Positions 9,065-16,557 are shown, counted from the first letter of the stretch. The stretch is 64,000 bases of DNA from CAZNKO01 sp964573855 (GCA_964573855.1 CAZNKO010000001.1:1-64000), one strand, 5' to 3'. Notes: a model not told the origin generated them from the letters alone. Translations and numbers: made by a program.

Positions 9065-10561
9065 ATGCCCGAAATCGTCCGAACCATCGATGATCTTCTC
9101 GATCTCATCCGCCGCAACTACCGGCAGCCGGATTTGGATTTGGTTCGGCGCGCGTACGCGATGACTGACGAAGCGCACAAGGACGAAAAGCGGCTGACCG
9201 GCCACCCCTACGTGGTCCACCCGCTCGCCGTCGCCTACAAACTCGCGGAAATGGGCATCCACCTGAATGTGGTCGCGGCCGGTCTTCTCCATGATTCCGT
9301 GGAAGACACCGGGATTGAAATCGAAGACATCCGAAAGGCGTTTGGGGATGATGTCGCGGGCCTCGTCGACAGTGTCACGAAACTCAAAAAGGTAAAATAC
9401 CAAGGGGTCGAGCGTTATGTCGAGAACCTGCGCAAAATGTTCCTCGCGATGGCGAGCGACGTCCGGGTCGTCTTCATCAAATTCGCGGACCGGCTCCACA
9501 ATCTCCAGACCCTCTACGCCCAGCCTAAGCACAAGCAGCAGCGCATCGCAAGAGAAGTGCTCGAGATCTATGCGCCGATTGCGAGCCGGCTCGGCATGGG
9601 TGAAATGAAAGGCGAACTTGAAGATCTTGCCTTTGCCTATCTCTGGCCAAAAGAGTATGAGCGGGTCCGCAGCATCATGGAAACCAAGGTCCGCACCCGC
9701 GGCGCCTACGTAAGCCGGGTGATCGACGTCACGGAAAAAGTGCTCGCCTCTTCCGGCATCGCGGACATCCAGGTCCATGGCCGCGTGAAGCGTCTTTACA
9801 GCTTGTTCAAAAAACTCCAGCGCACGGACAATGACCTCTCAAAAGTTTACGACCTGATTGCCGTGCGCGTGGTCGTCCAGGACGTGGAGGACTGCTACAC
9901 GGCGCTCGGGGTTCTGCACCAGAAATGGAAGCCGCTCCCGGGCCGCATCAAGGACTACATCTCCCAACCGAAACCGAACGGATACCAGTCGCTCCACACG
10001 AGCGTGTTCGCAGATCAGGGGGAAATCGTGGAATTCCAAATTCGGACCCAGGAAATGCATAATATCGCCGAGTACGGTATCGCGGCGCACTGGCGCTACA
10101 AGGAAGCCGGGGCCAAACCCGCCAAGATGCTCCGCTGGATGGAAGAGCTTGTCAACATTCAAAAAGAGCTTGAGAGCAGGAAAGACTTCCTGGAGCAATT
10201 GGAAATGATGAAGATCGACGTCTTCAAGGACCGCATCTTCGTCTTCACGCCGAAAGGAGATGTGATCGATTTGCCTGACGGAGGGACGCCGGTTGATTTT
10301 GCCTACGCCATTCATACCCAGATCGGCAATACCTGCGCCGGTGCACGCGTGAATGATCAGGCTCGGAACCTCGACACCCCGCTTGTGTCGGGTGACATTG
10401 TGGAGATCGTCACGGATAAAAACCGCAAAGGGCCGAATCCGGACTGGTTGAAGTTTGCAAAGACGCGCCACGCGCGAAACAAAATCAAGGAAGCGACCAA
10501 GACCACTATGAAGAGCTGGCTCTCGGGCGTCATCCACCGCGGCGAAGCCACAAAGAAATGA
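9065..10561 (+). CDS. rel: Bifunctional (p)ppGpp synthetase/hydrolase, short Rel
   Basis: Makes and degrades the stringent-response alarmone. The N-terminal HD hydrolase domain has HPLAVAYKLAEMG and LLHDSVEDTGIEIEDI; the synthetase domain has RVVVQDVEDCY, GRIKDYISQPKPNGYQSLHT and IAAHWRYKE; a TGS domain follows (FVFTPKGDVIDLPDGGTPVDFAYAIHT, split here as FVFTPKGDVIDLP and TPVDFAYAIHT). At 498 aa it stops soon after TGS, so the helical, zinc-finger and ACT regulatory domains of full-length RelA/SpoT (about 700 aa) are missing. Its stop codon TGA is the first three bases of a palindromic element (10559-10711). Confidence 0.95.
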   Translation: MPEIVRTIDDLLDLIRRNYRQPDLDLVRRAYAMTDEAHKDEKRLTGHPYVVHPLAVAYKLAEMGIHLNVVAAGLLHDSVEDTGIEIEDIRKAFGDDVAGLVDSVTKLKKVKYQGVERYVENLRKMFLAMASDVRVVFIKFADRLHNLQTLYAQPKHKQQRIAREVLEIYAPIASRLGMGEMKGELEDLAFAYLWPKEYERVRSIMETKVRTRGAYVSRVIDVTEKVLASSGIADIQVHGRVKRLYSLFKKLQRTDNDLSKVYDLIAVRVVVQDVEDCYTALGVLHQKWKPLPGRIKDYISQPKPNGYQSLHTSVFADQGEIVEFQIRTQEMHNIAEYGIAAHWRYKEAGAKPAKMLRWMEELVNIQKELESRKDFLEQLEMMKIDVFKDRIFVFTPKGDVIDLPDGGTPVDFAYAIHTQIGNTCAGARVNDQARNLDTPLVSGDIVEIVTDKNRKGPNPDWLKFAKTRHARNKIKEATKTTMKSWLSGVIHRGEATKK

Positions 10562-10711
10562 CAAAACATCCGTCATGTTCATCGGAAGCAGAGCGTCCCG
10601 CTCCAGCGGCGGGACGCTCTTTGTGCTCTCCGCCCGCCACCCCTCGACAAGCTCGGGGACCAAGCTGGCGGGCTCCGAGACATTCCTCTGAACATGACGG
10701 ATGTTTTGTCA
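10559..10711. repeat. Palindromic element with 23-bp perfect arms and nested hairpins
   Basis: Outer arms 10559-10581 and 10689-10711 are exact complements (TGACAAAACATCCGTCATG...). Inside are a 12-bp hairpin (AGAGCGTCCCGC/GCGGGACGCTCT, about 10592-10620) and a nested hairpin CCCGCCA...TGGCGGG (about 10632-10675). The inner module ACCAAGCTGGCGGG recurs at 61020-61066, where it is interrupted by a 30-bp insertion. It sits between convergent rel and parB. Confidence 0.85.
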
Positions 10712-10717
10712 TAACTA

Positions 10718-10766
10718 CCAAATAAAAAACGAGGCAGCTTGTCTTTTCTCAAAGACAAGCTGCCTC
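10718..10766 (-). terminator. Terminator of the parAB operon
   Basis: Sixteen-base-pair perfect stem GAGGCAGCTTGTCTTT (10731-10746) with its complement (10751-10766), tetraloop TCTC. Read on the minus strand it is followed by GTTTTTTATTT. It directly follows the parB stop codon. Confidence 0.92.
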
Positions 10767-10768
10767 AA

Positions 10769-11626
10769 TTATTCCATGCTCGCCAAGTGGTCGAGCAAGG
10801 TCATCAACTCTTCCCGCGAATAAAATTCGATCGAAATTTTCCCCTTACCGTTCCGTTCCTGAATGCTGACCTTCGTGCCAAGAATCTCGCGGAGCTTCTT
10901 TTCGTGCGCCACAATGTTCGGATCCTTTCCCGGCCCCGCCTTTCGCTTTTTCTGGAGCCCGGTCACGCGCGCCTCGGCCTCGCGTACCGTGACGCCCCCC
11001 GAAAGCATTGCCTGAAAGAGTGCCGTCTGCTTTGCAGGATTCGGTTCTGCAAGCAGGGTGCGCGCATGGCTTTTTGTAATCCGGCCATCGCGGAGGGCCA
11101 AGAGCATCTCTTCCGGCAAATCGAGCAAGCGCAAAATGTTTGCGACCGCGCTGCGGCTTTTTCCCACCCTCCGCCCGACGTCATCTTGGGTCAGATTAAA
11201 TTCCTCTATGAGCGCTTTGTAGGCGAGCGCCTCTTCGATCGCGTTCAAATCCTGCCGTTGGATGTTTTCAATGAGTGCCAATTCCAGCTTTTGTTGCTCG
11301 TTTGCCTCGCGCACAATGGCAGGCACGTGCTTCAAGCCGAGCGCCTTGGCCGCCCGGAGGCGCCGCTCGCCCACGATGAGCTCGTAGCCGCCCTTCCCGG
11401 AGGTCACGATGATCGGCTGAAGAATCCCGTGCTCCTTCACGGAATTGATGAGGTCTTCGAGTTCGCTCGGCGAAAAATGCTGGCGCGGCTGGCGCGGATT
11501 CTGCCGAATCTGGTCCGTCGCGATCTCAAGCACGGAGCGGTGCGCTTCCGGCAGCACTTGCTCGGTAATCGTCTGTCTCTGCGGAATGAGGGAACTCAAC
11601 CCTCGTCCTAATACGGATCTGTTCAT
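10769..11626 (-). CDS. parB: Chromosome-partitioning protein ParB
   Basis: CTP-dependent DNA clamp that loads at parS and spreads on origin-proximal DNA. The N-terminal CTPase domain is seen in IRQNPRQPRQHFSPSELEDL, GYELIVGERRLRAAKALG and IENIQRQDLNAIEEALAY; the helix-turn-helix in LTQDDVGRRVGKSRSAVANI; the C-terminal dimerisation region at the end (KISIEFYSREELMTLLDHL). 285 aa, normal. ATG 11624-11626 overlaps the parA stop as ATGA, so the two are translationally coupled. I did not recognise a parS site in the window. Confidence 0.95.
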   Translation of the reverse strand: MNRSVLGRGLSSLIPQRQTITEQVLPEAHRSVLEIATDQIRQNPRQPRQHFSPSELEDLINSVKEHGILQPIIVTSGKGGYELIVGERRLRAAKALGLKHVPAIVREANEQQKLELALIENIQRQDLNAIEEALAYKALIEEFNLTQDDVGRRVGKSRSAVANILRLLDLPEEMLLALRDGRITKSHARTLLAEPNPAKQTALFQAMLSGGVTVREAEARVTGLQKKRKAGPGKDPNIVAHEKKLREILGTKVSIQERNGKGKISIEFYSREELMTLLDHLASME

Positions 11627-12399
11627 AGGTGATCTTTCTCCTCCCGCATCAAAAATTCGCGGGCGAGCCGCTCGTACGCCTTCGCGGCCTTCGAGGCGGG
11701 GTCATAGTTCAAAATGGTTTTCCCAAATGACGGCGCTTCGGCAAGCCGGACGCTGCGCGGAATGACGGAGCGAAAAATCCGGTCCGGGAAATACCGGTAC
11801 AGCTCCTCCAAAATTTCCTGCGACAGCCGCGTGCGCGCATCGTACATGGTGATCACGGCCCCCATGATCTCGAGCTCCGGCTTCAGGCTTTCTTTCACGA
11901 GGTTGATGGTGTTCATGAGCTGTCCCAATCCCTCCAGGGCATAAAACTCCGCCTGGACCGGAATGAGAACAGAGTCCGCAGCCACCAAACTGTTGATCGT
12001 CAGGAGTCCGAGTGAGGGCGGGTTATCAATCAGGATGTAATCGTAATCATTCCGAATCTCGAGAAGGGTTTTGTGGAGAAAATGTTCGCGCTCTTCCGCG
12101 TTCACGAGCTCCACGGATGCGCCAGCAAGCGCTTGGGTCGACGGGAGGAGCCGAAGCCCCTGGTGTGCGGTCGGATGCACGAGGTCCCGGACCGCATGGC
12201 TCCCGATCAGCCCCTCATAAATCCCGGCCGGGAGCTGCCGATGGTCCACCCCGAGCCCCGAGGTCGCGTTTGCCTGCGGATCCATGTCCACGAGCAACAC
12301 AAATTTTCCGGCCTCGGCCAAGAATGCTGCGAGATTCACGGCCGTGGTCGTCTTCCCCACTCCACCCTTCTGGTTCAACACGGAAACGATGTGCGCCAT
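11623..12399 (-). CDS. parA: Chromosome-partitioning ATPase ParA (Soj)
   Basis: Deviant Walker-A ATPase that moves ParB-parS complexes. Visible motifs: NQKGGVGKTTTAVNLAA (Walker A with signature Lys), VDMDPQANATSGLG (A'), IDNPPSLGLLTINSL (Walker B region). 258 aa from ATG 12399 (MAHIVSVLNQKGG). The frame is open for another 49 codons upstream, but that part is word-repeat DNA. The stop overlaps parB. First gene of the operon. Confidence 0.95.
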   Translation of the reverse strand: MAHIVSVLNQKGGVGKTTTAVNLAAFLAEAGKFVLLVDMDPQANATSGLGVDHRQLPAGIYEGLIGSHAVRDLVHPTAHQGLRLLPSTQALAGASVELVNAEEREHFLHKTLLEIRNDYDYILIDNPPSLGLLTINSLVAADSVLIPVQAEFYALEGLGQLMNTINLVKESLKPELEIMGAVITMYDARTRLSQEILEELYRYFPDRIFRSVIPRSVRLAEAPSFGKTILNYDPASKAAKAYERLAREFLMREEKDHL

Positions 12400-12401
12400 A
12401 A

Positions 12402-12484
12402 TTTGGAAGTCAGAGATTGGAGATGAGAGGTTGGATAAATTCGCCCCGATTTCCGATTTCTGATTTCCGACTACCGACCCAGTA
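12402..12484. repeat. Word-repeat spacer (GGAAGTCAGAGATTGGAGAT words)
   Basis: Spacer upstream of parA with GATTGGAGATGAGAGGTTGG on one side and GATTTCTGATTTCCGAC-like complementary words on the other. Similar words lie at 33545-33585 and 40655-40690. Confidence 0.5.
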
Positions 12485-12586
12485 TATCGGATGGTCAGAA
12501 AAAGCGGAAGCAATGTGGTAAAGGAAGGGCTTGACAAAGGGGCCATTTTCTATCAAGGTACGGAAGCGCTAGAAAAGGAGAAAACC

Positions 12587-13156
12587 GTGAAAAAGAAGCT
12601 TCTTGTCGTAGCGGCTCCGTTGGTGGTTATCGGGATCGCTGTCCTGATAGGCGTTCTCCGCACGCCGAATTCGAGCGCGAGTGCGGAAAAGGTTCTCCGG
12701 ATGCACTGTGAGACCACCTTGCCTCTCGGGCTGTACCGTCTCCTCAACATTTTGTCCTCCAAGGGACAGAAAGCTGGACTGGGGCTGGATCTTGTTGAAG
12801 GAACCCCCCGAGACAAACTGGTCCAACGCTGGACCTTCGATCTTTCAGAGGAAGAAGTCTTCGAGGCGGACCTCGGCCCCCCTCAACATTCGGCCGAAAA
12901 GGAAGAGTTGATCATCTATGAACGTCACGAAGATGGCGTCCTCATTGCGGCACACGCATCGCTGGCGAATTGGATGATCGAATACACCAGCGGAGAAAAG
13001 AGTTCGCCTGCCCTCCACCGCTTCGCTTACGACCTGCCTTACAAGGGCGGCATGAGGGCCCAAGCCGGTCAACGCTGGAATTTGGTCATTCTTCTGTGGC
13101 ACGGACGGACTGAAGTCGCCTTCCCCAACACGACGTGCGAGAAAGCCCGTCCATGA
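12587..13156 (+). CDS. Hypothetical membrane-anchored protein, 189 aa
   Basis: Not recognised. An N-terminal KKKLL is followed by a transmembrane segment or signal anchor (VVAAPLVVIGIAVLIGVL), then an extracytoplasmic domain of about 165 aa with many Trp, Tyr and His residues and two Cys. The start is GTG 12587-12589 with AAGGAG at 12575-12580, six bases upstream; the longer frame from 12491 has no ribosome binding site. TTGACA at 12530 may be part of its promoter. A strong terminator follows the stop, so it is a single-gene unit, like the gene at 549-965. Confidence 0.65.
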   Translation: MKKKLLVVAAPLVVIGIAVLIGVLRTPNSSASAEKVLRMHCETTLPLGLYRLLNILSSKGQKAGLGLDLVEGTPRDKLVQRWTFDLSEEEVFEADLGPPQHSAEKEELIIYERHEDGVLIAAHASLANWMIEYTSGEKSSPALHRFAYDLPYKGGMRAQAGQRWNLVILLWHGRTEVAFPNTTCEKARP

Positions 13157-13175
13157 TCCCGCCCCCCGCGCTTCT

Positions 13176-13214
13176 GCGCATCTCCGTCCAAACAGGACGC
13201 AGGTGCGCTTTTTT
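13176..13214 (+). terminator. Terminator of the 12587-13156 gene
   Basis: Fourteen-position stem GCGCATCTCCGTCC/GGACGCAGGTGCGC with one C-C mismatch and one G-T pair, loop AAACA, then TTTTTT. The T run overlaps the stop codon of convergent hicA. Confidence 0.9.
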
Positions 13215-13398
13215 ACATGGGAGTGATTCCGAGATCTTTGCAAATCTTTTTTGCAAGAAAATCGTTGATCTCACGATGCCTCGGAATGGTTGATACACGA
13301 CGGGTTGCCGGATTTAAAAATACGCTATGGTTCGCGCCCTCGCGCAAGAACACACAGCCGTGTTTCCGTAAGCGACGAATCAAATCTACCCGTTTCAC
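13213..13398 (-). CDS. hicA: HicA-family toxin (mRNA interferase)
   Basis: Small double-stranded-RNA-binding-fold toxin that cleaves mRNA. 61 aa: KRVDLIRRLRKHGCVFLREG, then the catalytic His in GANHSVFLNP, and the conserved PRHREINDFLAKKICKDLGI ending. Starts at GTG 13396-13398, three bases after the hicB stop. Second gene of a HicBA module beside the tRNA cluster, a usual site for such modules. Confidence 0.88.
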   Translation of the reverse strand: MKRVDLIRRLRKHGCVFLREGANHSVFLNPATRRVSTIPRHREINDFLAKKICKDLGITPM

Positions 13399-13401
13399 AT
13401 C

Positions 13402-13611
13402 TTAGAGACGGATTTTTTCACGGATAATTTTGCCGCGCGGACGTTCCTGCTCCACCATCGATCGATTCGCGTCCAAAACCATAGCAAGAGCCTCTTTCAG
13501 ATTCTCTTTCGCTTCCGCAAGAGTTGCCCCTTGGGTATTGACGCCCGGAACCTCCTCGACCCACCCGAGATACCATTTCCCTTGTTTTTGATAAACGGCC
13601 GTAAACGACAT
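13402..13611 (-). CDS. hicB: HicB-family antitoxin
   Basis: 69-aa antitoxin with the partial RNase H fold of HicB: MSFTAVYQKQGKWYLGWVEE, VPGVNTQGATLAEAKENLKE, ALAMVLDANR. The start is ATG 13609-13611, which fits the family N-terminus; the longer open frame to 13671 is not used. There is no helix-turn-helix or ribbon-helix-helix tail, so it belongs to the short form. It precedes hicA in the order hicB-hicA. Confidence 0.85.
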   Translation of the reverse strand: MSFTAVYQKQGKWYLGWVEEVPGVNTQGATLAEAKENLKEALAMVLDANRSMVEQERPRGKIIREKIRL

Positions 13612-13704
13612 AGCGTTTTTTCTTTTACTATAATCAACAAAACCTCTCTTGTCGAGAAGGATGATGGACAAACGCCATTAAATCTGTTATTCTGCCGCCA
13701 CTGC

Positions 13705-13766
13705 CGGGATGGGTTGTGTGCGAAGCACACAACGGGCGACAAAAAGTCGCCCGGGCCGCCATCCCG
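13705..13766 (+). repeat. Three-way-junction palindromic element
   Basis: Outer stem CGGGATGG (13705-13712) with CCATCCCG (13759-13766), enclosing two hairpins: TTGTGTGC-GAA-GCACACAA and GGGCGAC-AAAAA-GTCGCCC. It lies in the gene-free stretch between hicB and the tRNA cluster; the rest of that stretch shows nothing else. Confidence 0.6.
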
Positions 13767-13805
13767 AACAGTTTTTTGCTCGAGACGAAGTCGAGACAAT
13801 CAAAT

Positions 13806-14091
13806 GCCGGGATAGCGGAACTGGTACCAGCCCAAACCCGCCCAAAGCGCTTCGCGCATTGTTGCGGGCTTGTGGCTGGCCCGCCAACCCGCCACAACTT
13901 CTTCGCAGAAGATGTTGGCGGGTGGCGGGTACGCGTCCCGCCTTGATGGTGCCGCCGTGGTGGAACTGGTATACACGCAGGACTCAAAATCCTGTGGGAG
14001 CAATCCCGTGTCGGTTCGACTCCGACCGGCGGCACCATAAGGGCGGGATGGGCGCAAGCTCGTGAGGGTTCGATCCCCTCTCCCGGCACCA
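13806..14091 (+). pseudogene. tRNA-Leu interrupted by repeats and by a complete tRNA-Leu(CAA)
   Basis: 5' piece 13806-13826 (GCCGGGATAGCGGAACTGGTA) and 3' piece ending at 14091 (variable arm GGGCGCAAGCTCG, T arm GAGGGTTCGATCCCCTC, then TCCCGGCACCA) have matching acceptor strands GCCGGGA/TCCCGGC. A middle piece CGCGTCCCGCCTTGA (13932-13946) supplies the D-stem partner CGC and an anticodon-stem strand that pairs with 14043-14048. Between the pieces lie two hairpins (13827-13930) and the intact tRNA-Leu(CAA). As DNA it reads as one class II tRNA broken twice. A working tRNA from it is unlikely without unusual processing. Confidence 0.6.
13951..14037 (+). tRNA. tRNA-Leu (anticodon CAA)
   Basis: Complete class II tRNA of 87 nt with encoded CCA. 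Acceptor GCCGCCG/CGGCGGC, D arm with GGAACTGGTA, anticodon stem CAGGA/TCCTG with loop CTCAAAA (anticodon CAA), long variable arm TGGGAGCAATCCCG, T arm GTCGG-TTCGACT-CCGAC. Confidence 0.93.
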
Positions 14092-14213
14092 AGAAACTGT
14101 TTAAAATCGCGTCTGCTGGTTTGCTCCTGCGCTTCTCGTTCAACGTACGTCTATGTACGTTTCACTCCGATGCTCGTCGCGCACCAGCATCTCATCGATT
14201 TAAAACAGTTTCT
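14092..14213. repeat. Imperfect 122-bp palindrome
   Basis: Arms AGAAACTGTTTAAAATCG (14092-14109) and CGATTTAAAACAGTTTCT (14196-14213), one mismatch, with further partial pairing inward to ACGTACGTCTATGTACGT at the centre. It begins directly after the CCA of the broken tRNA-Leu. Confidence 0.7.
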
Positions 14214-14273
14214 CCCAAAGACCCCTTGTCGATTTCATCAAAGTCCGCTACACTCCCAGCACCTACGGCTGGG

Positions 14274-14383
14274 CCCCGTACCAATCCTTTCAACGGACAT
14301 TGGGAGGGAACAACCAAAGACGAAGTCGTTTCGACTGGATGAAGGTTGATTTGCAAACGTTCGTAGAGCGGATTGGTACGGGG
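14274..14383 (+). repeat. Hairpin element (CCCCGTACCAATCC arms) ending at a tRNA
   Basis: Perfect 14-bp arms CCCCGTACCAATCC (14274-14287) and GGATTGGTACGGGG (14370-14383). The right arm overlaps the first two bases of the next tRNA. Same CCCCGTAC/GTACGGGG ends as the start-codon elements elsewhere, but with a different inner arm and on the plus strand. Confidence 0.75.
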
Positions 14384-14458
14384 CTGGGTAGCTCAGTTGG
14401 TTAGAGCGAGGGACTCATAAGCCCTAGGTCGGCGGTTCGATCCCGCCCCCAGCTACCA
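14382..14458 (+). tRNA. tRNA-Met elongator or tRNA-Ile2 (anticodon CAT)
   Basis: 77 nt with encoded CCA. Acceptor GGCTGGG pairs with CCCAGCT (G-U at the end), D arm GCTCAGTTGGTTAGAGC, anticodon loop CTCATAA, T arm GGCGGTTCGATCCCGCC. CAT can be elongator Met or lysidine-modified Ile; sequence alone does not decide. Confidence 0.9.
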
Positions 14459-14475
14459 GAAAACCATCACTTCGA

Positions 14476-14552
14476 CGCGGGGTAGAGCAGCCAGGCAGCT
14501 CGCCGGGCTCATAACCCGGAGGTCGCGGGTTCAAATCCCGCCCCCGCAACCA
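14476..14552 (+). tRNA. Initiator tRNA-fMet (anticodon CAT)
   Basis: 77 nt with encoded CCA. The first pair is C-A (CGCGGGG against CCCCGCA), the hallmark of bacterial initiator tRNA, and the anticodon stem has the GGG/CCC pairs (CCGGG CTCATAA CCCGG). T arm GCGGGTTCAAATCCCGC. Confidence 0.95.
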
Positions 14553-14555
14553 GAA

Positions 14556-14583
14556 ACATCCGTCATGTACTGACGGATTTTTC
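14556..14583 (+). terminator. Terminator after tRNA-fMet
   Basis: ATCCGTCA/TGACGGAT stem (14558-14565 with 14571-14578), loop TGTAC, followed by TTTTTCTG. Closes the tRNA cluster. Confidence 0.85.
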
Positions 14584-14587
14584 TGTT

Positions 14588-14761
14588 GGCGGGATTTGAA
14601 CCGAGGGGATGGTAAGGGGAGACACTCCCCTTACTTCTTGGGGGTGACAGCGAGCCGAAGGCGAGCGCCATAGGGGCGGAAGCCCCTATGGAGAGGCCGA
14701 AGGCCGATGTGAAAATCCCGCCCCCGCAACCAAAAATCCCCCTCTCCGGAGGGGAATTTTT
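14588..14761 (+). ncRNA. Candidate structured RNA or repeat with its own terminator
   Basis: An outer stem can form between GGCGGGATTT (14588-14597) and AAATCCCGCC (14713-14722). Inside are GTAAGGGG-agacact-CCCCTTAC, GCC-GAA-GGC, CCATAGGGG-cggaag-CCCCTATGG and GGCC-GAA-GGCC hairpins. A T-rich terminator hairpin (about 14735-14761, CTCC/GGAG core, ends TTTTT) follows. The outer strands are inverted and direct copies of the tRNA-fMet T arm and 3' end. It resembles no RNA family I know; a compound repeat is equally possible. Confidence 0.35.
14713..14732 (+). repeat. Direct repeat of the tRNA-fMet 3' end (att-like)
   Basis: AAATCCCGCCCCCGCAACCA is identical to the last 20 bases of tRNA-fMet (14533-14552). 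Such duplications are left when integrative elements recombine at the 3' ends of tRNA genes. Confidence 0.6.
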
Positions 14762-14819
14762 GTACACAAGAACCCTTTCCCTGTTGGTCTTTCTGTGATA
14801 TTCTATCGAAAATCTAGAT

Positions 14820-15284
14820 ATGACCCTCACGACCCATGCAACGCTCGGCGCCGTCATCGGGGCGGCCACCGGAAACCCGATTGCGGCCTTCATTGGCGGG
14901 TTCCTCTCCCATCTTTTGATCGACATGATTCCCCACGGAGATTCCGGGATCTCGGACAATTTTCGCATCCACAAACACCACCAGAAACGGGCGGTCGCGT
15001 ACGTGCTGGTCGATGCGGTCGTCGCGATTTGTTTCGTCCTCTTTATTGCCAACACGCGCGACATCGATAGTGTGCGCACCTTCAGCTGGGGGATCCTCGG
15101 CGGCGTGCTTCCAGACCTCCTGGTCGGCATTTATGAAATAACCAAGACGCCGCTCCTGCGCTGGTTCCATTGGCTCCATTTTTTCTTCCACGACTTTTTC
15201 GTGAAACGCCGCGGCGACGTCCCTCTCTATTACGCCCTCCTCGCACAGATCATTCTGATCGCGTATCTGCAAACGAAGTTGTAA
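14820..15284 (+). CDS. Small membrane protein, possible YdjM-type (PF04307-like)
   Basis: 154 aa with about three to four hydrophobic segments and a His/Asp-rich pattern: TTHATLGAVIGAA at the N-terminus, GGFLSHLLIDMIPHGD, then HKHHQKR and LRWFHWLHFFFHDFF. The early THA and the SHLLxDxxPH block resemble the YdjM/PF04307 group of putative membrane metal-dependent hydrolases. That match is by eye, and no activity can be claimed. Monocistronic between the tRNA cluster and the convergent glycosyltransferase. Confidence 0.6.
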   Translation: MTLTTHATLGAVIGAATGNPIAAFIGGFLSHLLIDMIPHGDSGISDNFRIHKHHQKRAVAYVLVDAVVAICFVLFIANTRDIDSVRTFSWGILGGVLPDLLVGIYEITKTPLLRWFHWLHFFFHDFFVKRRGDVPLYYALLAQIILIAYLQTKL

Positions 15285-15290
15285 GAGATG

Positions 15291-15432
15291 TTCGGGCTTC
15301 GTCGCGCTTAGCGCGACTTCGCGTTCGGTCGCGTGAAACCAGACGGTTCGGTCATCGTTCGAACGCCATCAGGCACCGACCCCCTTATCGTCAGCCGAAC
15401 GGCGAACGTCAGCCGCCAGTCGCCACCGAACT
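15291..15432 (-). repeat. Dispersed repeat, copy 1 (partner at 25330-25454)
   Basis: Read on the minus strand it shares GGTGCCTGATGGCGTTCGA, CGATGACCGAACCGTCTGGT and GACCGAACGCGAAG with the plus-strand copy between recO and ruvX. It includes the last codons of the glycosyltransferase gene and an extra hairpin TCGCGCTTAGCGCGA. Confidence 0.85.
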
Positions 15433-16557
15433 TCTCAAAACATCCATAATTCCGCGTGCCGTGGCCTCCCAAGAAAAACTTTTCGCCCGGTCCCGCCCCG
15501 CATCTCGCAAATACTGCACCCCTGCCGGAAGGAGGAGGCTCTGTGCGAGCATGAGTGCTATGGTTTGAATATCATCCGGTTCCACAAGAAGAACGGCGTC
15601 GCCCCCCACTTCCGGCAGAGCCCCGCGGTTGGAACAGATGACCGGAGTTCCCGCGGCCATAGCCTCAAGGACGGGAAGACCGAATCCTTCATCCCACGAC
15701 GGAAACAAAAACACCGACGCCCGATGGAGAAGCGACCACTTTTCCTGTTCGTTCACGGATCCGACCCGCGCGATCACGGCGACCCCGGCACGCTGAAGCC
15801 AGCGCCGATTGATTTCTTCGATCACAGCCTCCACAGCCTCTGTCTTCCACCCCTGCGCCCCCGCAAGCACAAGTTCCGTTGCCGCGGCACGCTCCGGATG
15901 GGCGTCTAAAAATCGGTCAAAAGCGCGACAAGCCATCTCCAAATTTTTCCTGGGTTCGATAGTGGAAAGACAAAGGACGATGTCCTTTTCTCCCCCGGCT
16001 GCGGGTTCAAGAGGCGGCATCTCGACCCCGGGATAAATTACCTCTCCTTTCACCTCGAGACCGGGAAAGAGCCGCTCTATCTGCCGCTTGGTCGAGTGAG
16101 AAACCGCGACGAGCCTCGTCGCGTGTTTTAACGCCCGTGGAACCCACAGACGGGTCGAGAGGCTGTGCCTCGATGTTTCCGGAAACCATTCCGGATGCTC
16201 AAAAATCGTCAGATCATGCACCGTAAGGATGGTTTTACCGAACCAGCCGAAGGGCGGCATTCCGCCTGGCACAAAAAGGATGTCCGGCCGAAAGAGGTGA
16301 AGAGCGAGCGGCATCAAAACGTGGCGCGAAAGGAATGGAATGCGCGGCACAAACGGCCGGAGCAAGCGGATGTTTGGATAGGAGACGAGATCCGCGCGCC
16401 GTGAAGCCGGTAAAACGTGCGGAACGGAAACAACGAAACGATGCTCGGGAAATGTCCGCGCCAAAGATAAAACGATCGACCACGTGTAGTGTTCGATCCC
16501 GGCCCCGGATCCACCGCGAGCGTCGCAGAGGGTTGTCCCATCAATCGCGACTATCAT
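15409..16557 (-). CDS. Glycosyltransferase family 4 (GT-B fold)
   Basis: Probably adds a sugar in surface polysaccharide or glycolipid assembly at the cytoplasmic face. 382 aa. N-terminal acceptor domain with GGSGAGIEHYTWSI and TVHDLTIFEHPEWFP; C-terminal nucleotide-sugar domain with LCLSTIEPRKNLEM, FLFPSWDEGFGLPVLEAMA (the E-x7-E region) and GTPVICSNRGALPEVGGDAV. These are typical mannosyl/rhamnosyltransferase-like GT4 features. Its last eight or so codons lie in a dispersed repeat. Confidence 0.92.
   Translation of the reverse strand: MIVAIDGTTLCDARGGSGAGIEHYTWSIVLSLARTFPEHRFVVSVPHVLPASRRADLVSYPNIRLLRPFVPRIPFLSRHVLMPLALHLFRPDILFVPGGMPPFGWFGKTILTVHDLTIFEHPEWFPETSRHSLSTRLWVPRALKHATRLVAVSHSTKRQIERLFPGLEVKGEVIYPGVEMPPLEPAAGGEKDIVLCLSTIEPRKNLEMACRAFDRFLDAHPERAAATELVLAGAQGWKTEAVEAVIEEINRRWLQRAGVAVIARVGSVNEQEKWSLLHRASVFLFPSWDEGFGLPVLEAMAAGTPVICSNRGALPEVGGDAVLLVEPDDIQTIALMLAQSLLLPAGVQYLRDAGRDRAKSFSWEATARGIMDVLRSSVATGG

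Noticed and set aside
10769..12399. parS site next to parAB
   Set aside because: No sequence close to the usual 16-bp palindrome was found by reading; a weak site cannot be excluded without a search.
13634..14143. Minus-strand frame of 169 codons over the tRNA cluster
   Set aside because: It is antisense to tRNA genes and palindromes.
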